NCBI RefSeq assembly: GCF_014349105.1
Contig: NZ_JACSJI010000001.1
Span: forward strand, 1-64,000
Length of the DNA: 64,000 nt
Origin: Caulobacter sp. 17J80-11
GTDB lineage: Bacteria; Pseudomonadota; Alphaproteobacteria; Caulobacterales; Caulobacteraceae
Direction of reading: 5' to 3'
In this document: positions 16,691 through 25,644 of the stretch, piece after piece
How positions within the stretch are numbered: position 1 is the stretch's first letter
How the letters are laid out: the number at the start of each line of letters is the position of its first letter
The notes under the pieces: model-generated
Seen by the model: the letters and a program-made list of their open reading frames with translations, nothing else
Told to the model about the DNA's origin: nothing
Database searches by the model: none
Position numbers and translations under genes: made by a program

Positions 16691-18292
16691 ATGAACGTCG
16701 AGCAGGAACGCAGCCGGTCGCTGTGGATGGAGGTGCCGGCCCCGCGTCTGGGCGCGCTGCACGGCGACGCGCACACGGACGTGCTGGTGATCGGCGCGGG
16801 CATAGCGGGCCTGTCGACCGCCTACGAACTGGCGCGCGAAGGCCGCCAGGTCACGGTCGTAGACCGTGGCCGCTTCGCCCGCGGCCAGAGCGCGCGCACC
16901 ACCGCCCACCTGTGCGCCGAGAGCGACGACTTTTTCAGCGAGCTGATCGCCAAGCGCGGCCGGGCCGGCGCGCGCCAATACTACGAGAGCCAGGCCGCCG
17001 CCATCGACCGCATCGAGACGATCTGCGCGGAGGAGGGGATCGACTGCGACTTCGCCCGGGTCGACGCCTTCCTGGTCGCCGCTTCGGCCGGCGATCGGCA
17101 GAAGCTGGCGCGCGAGGTTCCAGCCGCCCGCGAGGCGGGCCTGACCGGCGCCGAGCTGCTGGAGCCGGGCGCGCTGCCCTGGCTGAGCGAGGCGGCCATC
17201 CGTTTCCCGAACCAGGCCCGTTTCCATCCGACCAAGTACATGGCCGGCCTGGTCGAGGCTCTGCGCCGCCGCGGCGCACGCCTGTGCGACGAGACCCCGA
17301 TGGTCGACCTCGCCAACCAGGACGGCCACCTGCGCGCGCACACCCAGAGCGGGGCTGTGATCACCGCGCGCCAGATGGTGGTGGCCACCAACACGCCCTT
17401 CCACCTGAAGTCGCCGATCCACACCAAGGAGGCGCCCTACCGCACCTACGCCCTGGCCGCGGCCGTGCCGAAGGGCGGCGCGCCGGACGTGCTCCTGTGG
17501 GACACCCAGCGGCCGGCCTACCACTATGTGCGGCTGCAGCCGGGCGCGAAGGAGGACCTGCTGATCGTGGGCGGCGAGGACCACCACACCGGCGAGGCCG
17601 ACGACGGGGCCGAGCGGATCCGCCGGCTGGAGAGCTGGGCGCGGGCCCGCTGGCCGCAGATGGGGCCGGTGCTCTACGCCTGGTCCGGCCAGGTCTACGA
17701 ACCCTACGACCACGTGCCCTACATCGGCGTCAGCCCCCACTTCCACGGCGCGGTCTATCTGGTCTGCGGCGACAGCGGCGAGGGCATGACCACCGGCGTG
17801 GCCGCCTCGCTGATCCTGCGTGACATGATGATGGGCCGGCACAGCGACTGGGCCGAGGTCTACGCCCCGGCCCGCGCCAGCGCGCGGGGGCTGGGCGGCT
17901 ACATCAAAGAACAGGTCCCGATGATGAAGGGCGTCGCCGAGCACCTGATGCCGGCGGTGCTGAACTCGGTGGAGCTGATCCCGCCCGGCGAGGGCGCGGT
18001 GGTCGCGGTGAAGAACCAGAAGGTGGCCGCCTACCGCGACATGGAGGGCGCGTTGCACGTGCGCTCGGCCGTGTGCACCCACATGGGCTGCGTGGTGCAC
18101 TGGAACGGTTTCGAGGGCTGCTGGGACTGCCCCTGCCACGGCTCGCAGTTCTCGGTGGAGGGCCAGGTCCTGAACGGGCCGGCCGTGCAGGCGCTGGGCG
18201 ACGCCAAGGAGGCCCGCCACGAGCTGGAGGTCGAGGGCACGCTGAAGCGCGAGCCCGGCCAGCGGCCCGCGGGCACGCCGCCTCCGCTCTGA
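16691..18292 (+). CDS. FAD-dependent oxidoreductase with C-terminal Rieske [2Fe-2S] domain
   Basis: 533 residues. The N-terminal DAO-type domain (~1-400) has the dinucleotide fold VIGAGIAGLSTAYELAREG at ~35-53. The C-terminal ~100 residues are a Rieske cluster domain: CTHMGCVVHW followed by CPCHGSQF gives the two Cys and two His ligands. This DAO-Rieske fusion is a recurring but poorly characterised bacterial family, thought to move electrons between a small reduced substrate and the iron-sulfur cluster. ATG at 16691 with GGAGGT just upstream. It diverges from the hybrid kinase across ~93 bp. No signal peptide, so probably cytoplasmic. Confidence 0.93.
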   Translation: MNVEQERSRSLWMEVPAPRLGALHGDAHTDVLVIGAGIAGLSTAYELAREGRQVTVVDRGRFARGQSARTTAHLCAESDDFFSELIAKRGRAGARQYYESQAAAIDRIETICAEEGIDCDFARVDAFLVAASAGDRQKLAREVPAAREAGLTGAELLEPGALPWLSEAAIRFPNQARFHPTKYMAGLVEALRRRGARLCDETPMVDLANQDGHLRAHTQSGAVITARQMVVATNTPFHLKSPIHTKEAPYRTYALAAAVPKGGAPDVLLWDTQRPAYHYVRLQPGAKEDLLIVGGEDHHTGEADDGAERIRRLESWARARWPQMGPVLYAWSGQVYEPYDHVPYIGVSPHFHGAVYLVCGDSGEGMTTGVAASLILRDMMMGRHSDWAEVYAPARASARGLGGYIKEQVPMMKGVAEHLMPAVLNSVELIPPGEGAVVAVKNQKVAAYRDMEGALHVRSAVCTHMGCVVHWNGFEGCWDCPCHGSQFSVEGQVLNGPAVQALGDAKEARHELEVEGTLKREPGQRPAGTPPPL

Positions 18293-18342
18293 GGAACCGG
18301 CCTCCGGCTGGGCTGTTCTGCCCCTGAACAGGCGGAACGGCG

Positions 18343-18852
18343 ATGGCCCAGAAAGTCCTCCAAAAGCACGGCGACCTCGAGATCGACGAGGATCCCGGCT
18401 TCCAGGACGTCGCCTGGACCGCGGAGCGGGTCGGCTGGGCCATCATGCTGCTGCTCCTGCTGGCCGCGGTGGCGGGGGTGTTCGGAAACGGACCGTTCAG
18501 CCGCGCCCAGACGCGCACGCCCGAAGGCGGACTCAGCGTCGACTATCCGCGGTTCGCGCGCATGGAATCGGCCGACGAGTTGGAGTTGCGGGTGCGGGGC
18601 GATCGGCGGGCGACGGTCGAGATCGACGGCGACTTCTCCCGTGATTTCCTGATCGAGAGCATCCAGCCGGAGCCGGTCGCCCAGCGTCCGCACCGGGGCG
18701 GGGTCAGTTTGGACTTCGAGCCGGGGCCGGGGCAGGCGGAGCAGCGGGTGACCCTGCACCTGCGGCCGCGGCGTCCGGGCTTTCCGATTCGCGCCGAGGT
18801 CGGCCTGCGCGGCGAGCCGCGGGTCGAGATCTCGACCTTCGTGTTTCCCTGA
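18343..18852 (+). CDS. single-pass membrane protein of unknown function
   Basis: 169 residues. A hydrophilic N-terminus (~25 residues) precedes one membrane helix (WAIMLLLLLAAVAGVFG). The rest is a soluble domain of mainly beta character with many Arg and Glu residues. No recognised family. It lies nine bases before the DUF421 gene and is almost certainly in one operon with it. The soluble part should face the periplasm if the short N-terminus stays inside. Confidence 0.75.
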   Translation: MAQKVLQKHGDLEIDEDPGFQDVAWTAERVGWAIMLLLLLAAVAGVFGNGPFSRAQTRTPEGGLSVDYPRFARMESADELELRVRGDRRATVEIDGDFSRDFLIESIQPEPVAQRPHRGGVSLDFEPGPGQAEQRVTLHLRPRRPGFPIRAEVGLRGEPRVEISTFVFP

Positions 18853-18861
18853 GGTCCGCCC

Positions 18862-19311
18862 ATGGACTCCGTGCTGCGCGCCGCCGCCGTCTACTTCGTC
18901 CTGATGCTGCTTTTCCGGGTGGCCGGCCGGCGCGCCCTGGGTCAGATCACCACGTTCGACTTCGTCCTGCTGCTGATCATCAGCGAGGCCACCCAGAACG
19001 CGATGATCGGGGACGACTTCTCGGTCACCAACGGCGTGCTGGTGATCTCCACCCTGATCTTCCTGAACATCGCCCTTTCGCTGCTGAAGGACCGCTCGCG
19101 CTTCGTCGAGAAGCTGGTCGACGGCGTGCCGACCGTGCTGGTGGCCGACGGCCGTCTGCTGGAGCGCGAGATGCGCAAGGCGCGGGTCGGGGTCGAGGAC
19201 ATCCTGCACGCCGCCCGCGAGAAGCAGGGCCTCGAGCGGCTGGATCAGATCAAATACGCCGTGCTGGAGGTGTCCGGCGGGATCAACGTGATCCCCAAGG
19301 ATCAGAAGTAG
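18862..19311 (+). CDS. DUF421 (YetF/YcaP-like) membrane protein
   Basis: 149 residues, shorter than YetF of Bacillus but normal for the compact proteobacterial form. Three membrane helices occupy ~1-85, with the signature [28 protein letters not shown] small soluble DUF421 domain follows ([15 protein letters not shown], then a helix-strand pair ending in [11 protein letters not shown]). Members of the family are linked to envelope stress and sporulation, but the biochemical role is unknown. Operon partner of the preceding gene; its stop faces the next gene only five bases away. Confidence 0.9.
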   Translation: MDSVLRAAAVYFVLMLLFRVAGRRALGQITTFDFVLLLIISEATQNAMIGDDFSVTNGVLVISTLIFLNIALSLLKDRSRFVEKLVDGVPTVLVADGRLLEREMRKARVGVEDILHAAREKQGLERLDQIKYAVLEVSGGINVIPKDQK

Positions 19312-19315
19312 GCCT

Positions 19316-19813
19316 TCAGTGCAGGTGCAGCCGGGCGTGCTGGCCCCATTCCGGGCGCGTGCCGGTCAGCTTGGACTTGGCCACTTCCCAGCCGAACTTC
19401 ACCGGCCCACGCTTGGAGATCCACACCTCGGCGTGGTCGGGCCGGAAGGCCAGCAGCACCAGGTCGGGGTCGTCCTTGCCCTTCGGATACCAGGCCGAGA
19501 CCGTGCCGTTCCAGTAGCGGTCGATCACGTCGCGGTCGAAGCGCGTGGTCAGGTCGCCGGTCAGGCAGGCGTGGAGCTCGTGGTCGTCCGACACCAGGCT
19601 GAACACCCCGGCGGCGCCGTCGCCGACCAAGTGGGTCAGGTCCGCGCTGCGGCTGGCGAAGAACCAGATCAGATTGCCCTTCGGATCGCAGAAGGCGGTC
19701 ATCGGCTGCAGCCGCACGGTCTCGCCCGCGACGCCCAGCATGCCGACCTTGGTGTCCTCCAGGGCTTTCCAGAGCCGGACTTCGACTTCCGCCGGATACA
19801 AGGCCTCGGCCAT
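19316..19813 (-). CDS. pyridoxamine 5'-phosphate oxidase-like (general stress protein 26 type) protein
   Basis: 165 residues with the split-barrel flavin-binding fold: LWKALEDTKVGMLGV, MTAFCDPKGNLIWFFASRSAD and a closing beta strand with WISK. The family binds FMN or related cofactors and includes general stress proteins; the true substrate is usually unknown. A rare single-gene unit. It is convergent with the DUF421 gene and divergent from the MprF-like gene (122 bp apart). Confidence 0.88.
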   Translation of the reverse strand: MAEALYPAEVEVRLWKALEDTKVGMLGVAGETVRLQPMTAFCDPKGNLIWFFASRSADLTHLVGDGAAGVFSLVSDDHELHACLTGDLTTRFDRDVIDRYWNGTVSAWYPKGKDDPDLVLLAFRPDHAEVWISKRGPVKFGWEVAKSKLTGTRPEWGQHARLHLH

Positions 19814-19935
19814 GGGGCTCTCCTGTCGCTCGGGAAGGCTCCAGCGGGAACGGGGTTCGCTCCGGCGAGGTTCCGCATGCCTTCGGCGCAGGAAGCCGCT
19901 TATAACTCGCGGGTCGTCGACTGCTTCGGCCCCGC

Positions 19936-21624
19936 ATGCGCCTGATCAGAGAATATCGCCCCGCCTTTCTGGCGGTCGCGCCCACCCTGACCGCTATCTT
20001 CACCCTGGCTGCCGGGGTGATGCTGATGGCGTCGGGCGCGACGCCCAGTCCCGTGGAGCGCTTCGCCTGGCTGCTGCGGCAACTGCCGCCCGAGGTGATC
20101 AACCTCGGCCACTTCGTCTCCAGCCTGCTGGGCCTGGTTCTGGTGCTGCTGGCCTGGGGGCTGAAGCGGCGCCTGGACGGCGCCTGGGCCGCCTCGGTCA
20201 CCGTCGCCGTCGTGGCCGGCGTGGTCACCCTGCTGAAGGGCGTGAACTGGGAAGAGACCGCGGTGCTGGTCGCGCTGGTCGCTTTCCTGCTGGTCGCGCG
20301 GCCCGCCTTCACCCGCCACGCCGCGGTCTCGCGCATGGAGATCACCCCGGGCTGGATGGTCTCCGCCGCCCTGCTGGTGGCCGGCATGGGCTTGCTGGCC
20401 TGGTGGTCGTTCAAGCACGTGGCCTATTCCGACGACCTGTGGTGGCGGGTGATGGCCGACGCCAGCGGCGAGGCCGGCCGGGCCCTGCGCGCCACCGTCG
20501 GCGCCGGCGTGCTGCTGCTGGCCCTGGGCGTCTGGCGCCTCGCCGCCACCCCGGCCACGCCGCCGATCATGGGCGAGAACGACCCGGACTTCACCCGCGT
20601 GCGCGCGGTGCTGGCCACCGCCGAGGACGCCTCGCCGGACGCCAACCTGGCCTTGCTGGGCGACAAGCGCTTCCTGTTCTCCGACAGCGGCAAGAGCTTC
20701 CTGATGTTCGGCGTTCGCGGCCATTCGTGGATCGCGGTGGGCGGGCCGGTGGGCCTGCGCTCCGAGCGCGCCGAGCTGATGTGGCGGTTCCGCGAGATGG
20801 CCGACGCCCACGCCGCGCGGCCGGGCTTCTACAACGTCGGCGCGGACCTGCTGCCCGACTTCATCGACATGGGTTTCTCCCTGCAGAAGATCGGGGAGTC
20901 GGCGATCATGCCGCTCGCCGACTTCTCGGTGGCGGGGCGGCGCCGCGGCAACCTGCGCCACAGCTGGAAGAAGGTCGCCGAGGCCGGCGCGAGCTTCGAG
21001 GTGATCCCGGCCGAGGCGGTGGCCCCGCTGATGCCGGAGCTGAAGCAGATCTCCGACGCCTGGCTGGACATGCACGCCGGCGGGGAGAAGGGCTTTTCGC
21101 TGGGCGGCTTCGATCCGCGCTACCTGTCCGAATTCCCCTGCGCCCTGGTGCGCCAGAACGACCGCGTCGTGGCCTTCGCCAGCCTGTGGCCGACGGCGGA
21201 GCGCTCGTCCCTGGCCATGGATCTGATGCGCTACACCGAAGACGCGCCGCGCAACGTCATGGACTACCTGTTCGTGGAGCTGCTGCTGTGGGCCCAGAAC
21301 GAGGGCTACACCGTCTTCGAGTTCGGCGGCGCGCCGCTGGCCGGCCTGTCGGACCATCCGCTGGCCCCGACCATGTCGCGCATCGGCCGCTTCGTGTTCG
21401 AGAAGGGCGAGGACTTCTACAACTTCCAGGGTGTGCGGCGCTTCAAGGACAAGTACGACCCGCTCTGGCAGCCGCGCTACGTCGCGGCGGCGCGCAAGTG
21501 GGCGATCCCGCTGCTGATGGCCGACGTCGCCCTGCTGTCGTCCGGCGGCGTGGCGGGCCTGGCCCGGCGGCCGAAGCCGAAGGAAGCGCCCAAGGAAGGC
21601 GAGCGGGTCAGCGCCCCGTCGTGA
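19936..21624 (+). CDS. MprF-like phosphatidylglycerol aminoacyltransferase (DUF2156), short membrane part
   Basis: 562 residues. About six N-terminal membrane helices (~1-215) are followed by the C-terminal DUF2156/LPG-synthase catalytic fold (~230-535), seen in LALLGDKRFLFSDSGKSFLMFG, NLRHSWKKV and FNFQG-like FYNFQGVRRFKDKYDP at the end. MprF enzymes move lysine or alanine from tRNA to membrane lipid and flip it outward, giving cationic-peptide resistance. The flippase half is shorter than in Staphylococcus MprF, so the protein may only synthesise or may act on another lipid. Its last 17 bases overlap the convergent small membrane gene. Confidence 0.85.
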   Translation: MRLIREYRPAFLAVAPTLTAIFTLAAGVMLMASGATPSPVERFAWLLRQLPPEVINLGHFVSSLLGLVLVLLAWGLKRRLDGAWAASVTVAVVAGVVTLLKGVNWEETAVLVALVAFLLVARPAFTRHAAVSRMEITPGWMVSAALLVAGMGLLAWWSFKHVAYSDDLWWRVMADASGEAGRALRATVGAGVLLLALGVWRLAATPATPPIMGENDPDFTRVRAVLATAEDASPDANLALLGDKRFLFSDSGKSFLMFGVRGHSWIAVGGPVGLRSERAELMWRFREMADAHAARPGFYNVGADLLPDFIDMGFSLQKIGESAIMPLADFSVAGRRRGNLRHSWKKVAEAGASFEVIPAEAVAPLMPELKQISDAWLDMHAGGEKGFSLGGFDPRYLSEFPCALVRQNDRVVAFASLWPTAERSSLAMDLMRYTEDAPRNVMDYLFVELLLWAQNEGYTVFEFGGAPLAGLSDHPLAPTMSRIGRFVFEKGEDFYNFQGVRRFKDKYDPLWQPRYVAAARKWAIPLLMADVALLSSGGVAGLARRPKPKEAPKEGERVSAPS

Positions 21625-21820
21625 AGCCCAGCAGGTTCACGACGTGGACCAGCATCAGCATGATCCAGGCCGACGACAGCACCATGATCAGCCGGTAGGG
21701 CACCAGGCGCGGGCCGCGGATCAGGTTCGGCGCCTGCGCCCCGCGCCAGCCGCAGAAGGTCGCTATCGCCAGGGCGGCGGCTAAACTGACGAGGGTGGCG
21801 GTCCAACTCATGCCGCTCAC
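21608..21820 (-). CDS. small two-helix membrane protein
   Basis: 70 residues with two hydrophobic segments (SWTATLVSLAAALAIATF and YRLIMVLSSAWIMLMLVHVV) around a short basic, proline-containing loop. GTG at 21820 is used; ATG at 21811 would give 67 residues. The DNA third-position bias supports this frame as coding. It overlaps the end of the MprF-like gene tail to tail. No family recognised. Confidence 0.6.
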   Translation of the reverse strand: MSGMSWTATLVSLAAALAIATFCGWRGAQAPNLIRGPRLVPYRLIMVLSSAWIMLMLVHVVNLLGFTTGR

Positions 21821-21886
21821 ATGGCTTGCGCGCCGGTCCTTAGCAAGCCGCGAAGCTTAGGCGGGCGTTAAGCCGCGCGTTAACGC

Positions 21887-21901
21887 TTAACCATGACTTA
21901 A
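21887..21901 (+). promoter_or_regulatory. CtrA-type box upstream of podJ
   Basis: TTAACCATGACTTAA is a perfect TTAA-N7-TTAA, the binding pattern of the cell-cycle regulator CtrA of alphaproteobacteria. It lies 145 bases before the podJ start, flanked by two more TTAA tetramers (21868, 21880). GANTC methylation sites (GAATC at 21935 and 22036) sit between it and the gene; such sites are read by GcrA in Caulobacter. Confidence 0.65.
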
Positions 21902-21976
21902 CCGACGCAGCGCTGACTGAGCCTGGGGTCGTGCGAATCGTCCACAGGAGATTTGGGCGGACCCCACATGTTGGGG

Positions 21977-21991
21977 TTAACAGTTCGTTTA
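21977..21991 (+). promoter_or_regulatory. second CtrA-like box upstream of podJ
   Basis: TTAACAGTTCGTTTA differs from TTAA-N7-TTAA at one base and lies 55 bases before the podJ start. It could overlap the promoter and allow CtrA to repress or activate the gene. Confidence 0.4.
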
Positions 21992-22045
21992 CACCCCAGA
22001 CTTGGGCGGGTAGTCCAAGGTGTCGGCTGGGAAGGGAATCACGCC

Positions 22046-24649
22046 ATGAGCGCGGGCGCGCCCTGGAGTGTGAAGGGGATCGACCCGAAAGCGCGCGAGA
22101 TCGCCAAGGATCTCGCCCGGCGCTCCGGCATGACGCTCGGCGAGTGGCTGAACCAGATGATTCTGGAAGGCGACGGCGAGGAGGACAACGTCACTCCGCT
22201 GCCGCGCCGCACCGTCGCCTACGCTGGTTTCGACCGCCGCGCGCGCGGCCGCCGGCTGGACGACGCCTACGAATTCCAGGGTTTTGAAGACGAGCCCGCC
22301 GCGGGCGGCAATATCGCTCTGGCGCTGGAAGCCCTGACCGCCCGCATCGAAGCGGCCGAGCGCCGCTCGACGCTGGCCATCAGCGGCGTCAGCCAGGCGG
22401 TCAACGGCCTCCTGGGGCGTCTCGAGGACGCCGAGGCCGGCCAGGCCGTCCACACCGAAAAGCTGGGCGAACTGCTGGGCGACGCGCGCGACAGCAACGA
22501 CCGTCTGCGCCGCCTGGAGCGCGACACCCAGGGCGGCCTGCGTTCGACCGAAGCCCTGAAGGCGCTCGAAGGCGCGCTCGGCAAGATCGCCAACCAGCTC
22601 TACGAGGGCGAGGCCCGCACCCGCGCCTCGCTGGCCGAAGTGCGCGAGAACGTCGGCGGCGTGACGCGGCGGCTGACCCGGCTGGAGGCCGAGGAGCGCG
22701 CCGGCGACGCCACCCTGATCGAGGGCGCGGTCGCCAAGATCGCCGAGCGCCTGGAGCGCGCCGAGTCCCAGACGGCCGGCGCCCTGCGCACGCTGGAGAC
22801 CTCCTTCGCCCACCTCGACGCGCGCCTGCGCTCGGCCGAGGGCCGCATGGACCCCGAGCGCGACGCGCGCCTCGAAAACCTGGCCGGCGACCTGTCGCGC
22901 AAGGTCGAAGACGCCCGTTCGGACCTGATCCGCCGCATCGACGAAGCCGCCTCCCGGGGGCGGTTCGAACAGCTGGAGCGCGCCGTCGGCGACCTGGCCG
23001 CCCATGTCGGCGCCTCCGAGAAGCGCTCGGCCAAGGCGGTCGAGCAGATGGGCCGCGAGGTCCTGCGCATCGGCCAGAACCTGAACCGCCGCATGGTCGG
23101 GGTGGAGACCACCAGCGCCGCCGCCGTCCAGAAGGCGGGCGCCGACGTGCAGCGCCTGGCCGACGCCATGGAAGGCCGGCTGCGCAAGGTCGAGGGCGGG
23201 CAGGGCGAAGCCCTGGAGCGCCTGGGCGCCGAGATCGCGCGCATCTCCGAGCGCTTCACCGAGAAGCTGGCCCACGCCGAACGCCGCGCCGCGCTGCAGT
23301 CCGACGACGTGGGCGAACGGGTCGGCCGCCTCGCCGACAAGGTCGAGGCCCGCTACGAGCGCGTGTCCGGCGAGATCGCCGAGCGCATCCGTGAAAGCGA
23401 AGAACGCACGGCCCGCCTGCTCGACGAAGCGCGCCTGAAGATCGAGGCGCAGCTGGACCAGCAGGCCCGCCGTCGCCGTCCCGAGCCGGAAGAGCCGGTC
23501 TGGGCCCCGGAGCCGGAAGCCGCCTTCCCGGCCGCCGCCGGCTCGGACATGGGCTTCGACCCGATCTTCGACGCCCCGCAGACCGGTTTCGGCGACGACG
23601 TCGCGCCGGAATTCGGCGAGGATCCGTTCGCCCCGGCCGGCGACGTGCGCACGCCGCTGACCGGCTTCGACGACTTCGCCGCCGAGGACGAGTTCGTCGC
23701 CGCCCCGACCCCTCAGGCCGCCCAGCCGTTCCCGGACGAGGAAGAGGCCGCGCCGGCCCGTCCGCCGGTCTCCACCCGCGAAGCCATCGAGGCCGCCCGC
23801 GCCGCCGCGCGCCTGGGCGTGCGCAACGTCGAGGGCGGCGGTGGTCTCAGCGGCCTGAAGCTGGGCTCCAAGAACCGCCTGCAGGAGCGGGTCGAGAAGG
23901 AGCGCCGCCGCGAGTCCTCGACGGTGAAGAAGGCCCTGCTGGCCTCCGCCGTCGCCGCCACCCTGACCAGCAGCGTGGTCGCCTACCAGGTGGTCGCTTC
24001 CGAGACCAACGAGGACGCGGCCGCCGCGAGCGCCGCGGCCGCCGCCTCCACGCCGCTGATGGCCGCGGTCGCCACCGCGCCGGGGCTGAACATCGAGACG
24101 ACGCCGGCCGCCGACACAACCAAGGCCGAAGAGACCTACGCCGACGCGAAGGCGATGCTGACGGCCAAGGATCCGCGCGCGATGGAAGTGCTTGAGCGCG
24201 CCGCCAATCTCGGCTCGCCCGAGGCGCAGTACCACCTCGCCGACGTGATCGAAGAGCGTGACCCGGCGGCGGCGCGGCGCTGGACCGAACGCTCCGCCAA
24301 GGGCGGCTACAGCACCGCCATGCACGCGCTGGCCACCTACTACGCCAACGGGATCGGCGGTCCGCGGGACACGCAGGCTGCGATCGGTTGGTTCAAGAAG
24401 GCCGCCGAGCTGGGCTACAAGGACAGCTATTACAACCTTGGCCTGATGTACGACGCCCTGGCCGACCAGCGCGATCCGGTCGAGGCCTACAAGTGGTTCC
24501 TGGTCGGGGCCCATTATCGCGACGCCCAGGCCGAGACCCGCGCCGACGAGCTGGAAACCGAGCTGAGCCTGGATCAGCGCCGTCGCGGGCAGCGGGAAGC
24601 GGCCGCTTTCCGCCCGGCCAACGAACCTGTCGAGATCGCGGCGCGTTGA
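22046..24649 (+). CDS. podJ: polar organelle development protein PodJ-like, lacking a peptidoglycan-binding tail
   Basis: 867 residues. The N-terminus PWSVKGIDPKAREIAKDLARRSGMTLG... is the conserved PodJ start. Residues ~90-490 are long coiled coil, ~490-600 acidic and proline-rich, and a single membrane helix lies at ~630-650. The periplasmic part has Sel1-like repeats (~695-840: GSPEAQYHLAD, AMHALATYYANG, KDSYYNLGLMYD). Caulobacter PodJ, about 974 residues, ends in a peptidoglycan-binding domain; I see none here, the protein stopping soon after the repeats. PodJ marks the new cell pole and organises pili, holdfast and flagellum factors. ATG at 22046 has GAAGGGAA seven bases upstream. Confidence 0.88.
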   Translation: MSAGAPWSVKGIDPKAREIAKDLARRSGMTLGEWLNQMILEGDGEEDNVTPLPRRTVAYAGFDRRARGRRLDDAYEFQGFEDEPAAGGNIALALEALTARIEAAERRSTLAISGVSQAVNGLLGRLEDAEAGQAVHTEKLGELLGDARDSNDRLRRLERDTQGGLRSTEALKALEGALGKIANQLYEGEARTRASLAEVRENVGGVTRRLTRLEAEERAGDATLIEGAVAKIAERLERAESQTAGALRTLETSFAHLDARLRSAEGRMDPERDARLENLAGDLSRKVEDARSDLIRRIDEAASRGRFEQLERAVGDLAAHVGASEKRSAKAVEQMGREVLRIGQNLNRRMVGVETTSAAAVQKAGADVQRLADAMEGRLRKVEGGQGEALERLGAEIARISERFTEKLAHAERRAALQSDDVGERVGRLADKVEARYERVSGEIAERIRESEERTARLLDEARLKIEAQLDQQARRRRPEPEEPVWAPEPEAAFPAAAGSDMGFDPIFDAPQTGFGDDVAPEFGEDPFAPAGDVRTPLTGFDDFAAEDEFVAAPTPQAAQPFPDEEEAAPARPPVSTREAIEAARAAARLGVRNVEGGGGLSGLKLGSKNRLQERVEKERRRESSTVKKALLASAVAATLTSSVVAYQVVASETNEDAAAASAAAAASTPLMAAVATAPGLNIETTPAADTTKAEETYADAKAMLTAKDPRAMEVLERAANLGSPEAQYHLADVIEERDPAAARRWTERSAKGGYSTAMHALATYYANGIGGPRDTQAAIGWFKKAAELGYKDSYYNLGLMYDALADQRDPVEAYKWFLVGAHYRDAQAETRADELETELSLDQRRRGQREAAAFRPANEPVEIAAR

Positions 24650-24713
24650 CGCTAAGGCCCGGCCTTTGCAAGGAAGGCTGGCGACTGATCCGTAGCGCGA
24701 AAGCGTAGCCCCT

Positions 24714-25634
24714 TTGGACATTTACCTGCCCATCGCCGAAGTCTCGGTGAACGCGCCGCTCTTGGTGGCGCTGGGCGCCGTCGTGGGCTTCATCTCCGGC
24801 CTGTTCGGGATCGGCGGCGGCTTCCTGATGGGCCCGGTTCTGGTGTTCATGGGCGTGCCGCCGGCCGTGGCCGTGGCCAGCCAGGCCAACCACGTGGTGG
24901 CCTCGTCGGCGTCGAGCGTGGTCTCCTACAGCCGTCAGAAGGCGGTCGATTATCGCATGGGCGCGGTGATGGCCGCCGGCGGCGCGCTGGGCGCCTACGT
25001 CGGGGTCGAGCTGTTCCGCTGGCTGCGCCTGATGGGCCAGGCCGACCTGGTGGTGGCCCTGTCCTACCTGATCTTCCTGGGCGTGGTCGGCGGGCTGATG
25101 CTGACCGAAAGCCTGGGCACGATCATCCGCAGGCGTCGCGGCGAGCCGCCCAAGCGCCAGGCCAACCGCCGGCCGATGTGGCTCTACGCCCTGCCGTGGC
25201 GCATGCGCTTCCCGCGCTCGCGCCTCTACGTCAGCGTCATCCCGCCGGCCCTGCTGGGCGTCGGCGTCGGGGTCCTGTCCGCCATCATGGGCGTCGGCGG
25301 CGGCTTCGTGCTGGTCCCGGCCATGGTCTACCTGCTGCGCATGCGCGCGCGCGTGGTGGTCGGCACCAGCCTGCTGCAGATCATCATCACCACCGCCATC
25401 ACCACCGTCCTGCAGGCCGGCCGCAACCAGACGGTCGACATCGTGCTGTCGGGCCTGCTGCTGTTCGGCGGCGTGGTCGGCGCCCAGCTGGGCGCGCGCG
25501 TCTCGGGCAAGTTCCGGGCGGACGAGCTGCGCGCCGTGCTGGCCCTGATCGTTCTTCTGGTCGGCGTGCAGATGGGCCTGACCCTGTTCGTGCCGCCCGC
25601 CGATCCGTTCGCCTTCGCCCCCGGTCCGAAATAA
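24714..25634 (+). CDS. TSUP-family (TauE/SafE) membrane transporter
   Basis: 306 residues with eight or so membrane helices and two internal TSUP repeats, each opening with the glycine motif GLFGIGGGFLMGPVLVFMG and its second copy IMGVGGGFVLVPAMVYLL. The family exports or imports sulfite, sulfonates or similar anions. A TTG start is used (MDIYLPIAEV) because the protein begins there in the best-biased frame; no strong ribosome-binding site is visible. It is the first of three overlapping or closely spaced membrane genes ending at 26864. Alphaproteobacterial TSUP genes are often paired with the next family, as here. Confidence 0.88.
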   Translation: MDIYLPIAEVSVNAPLLVALGAVVGFISGLFGIGGGFLMGPVLVFMGVPPAVAVASQANHVVASSASSVVSYSRQKAVDYRMGAVMAAGGALGAYVGVELFRWLRLMGQADLVVALSYLIFLGVVGGLMLTESLGTIIRRRRGEPPKRQANRRPMWLYALPWRMRFPRSRLYVSVIPPALLGVGVGVLSAIMGVGGGFVLVPAMVYLLRMRARVVVGTSLLQIIITTAITTVLQAGRNQTVDIVLSGLLLFGGVVGAQLGARVSGKFRADELRAVLALIVLLVGVQMGLTLFVPPADPFAFAPGPK

Positions 25635-25644
25635 TGGGGCCGAA

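Noticed and set aside
21989-24721. 910-codon minus-strand frame opposite podJ
   Set aside because: Composition and lack of codon bias mark it as a shadow of podJ.
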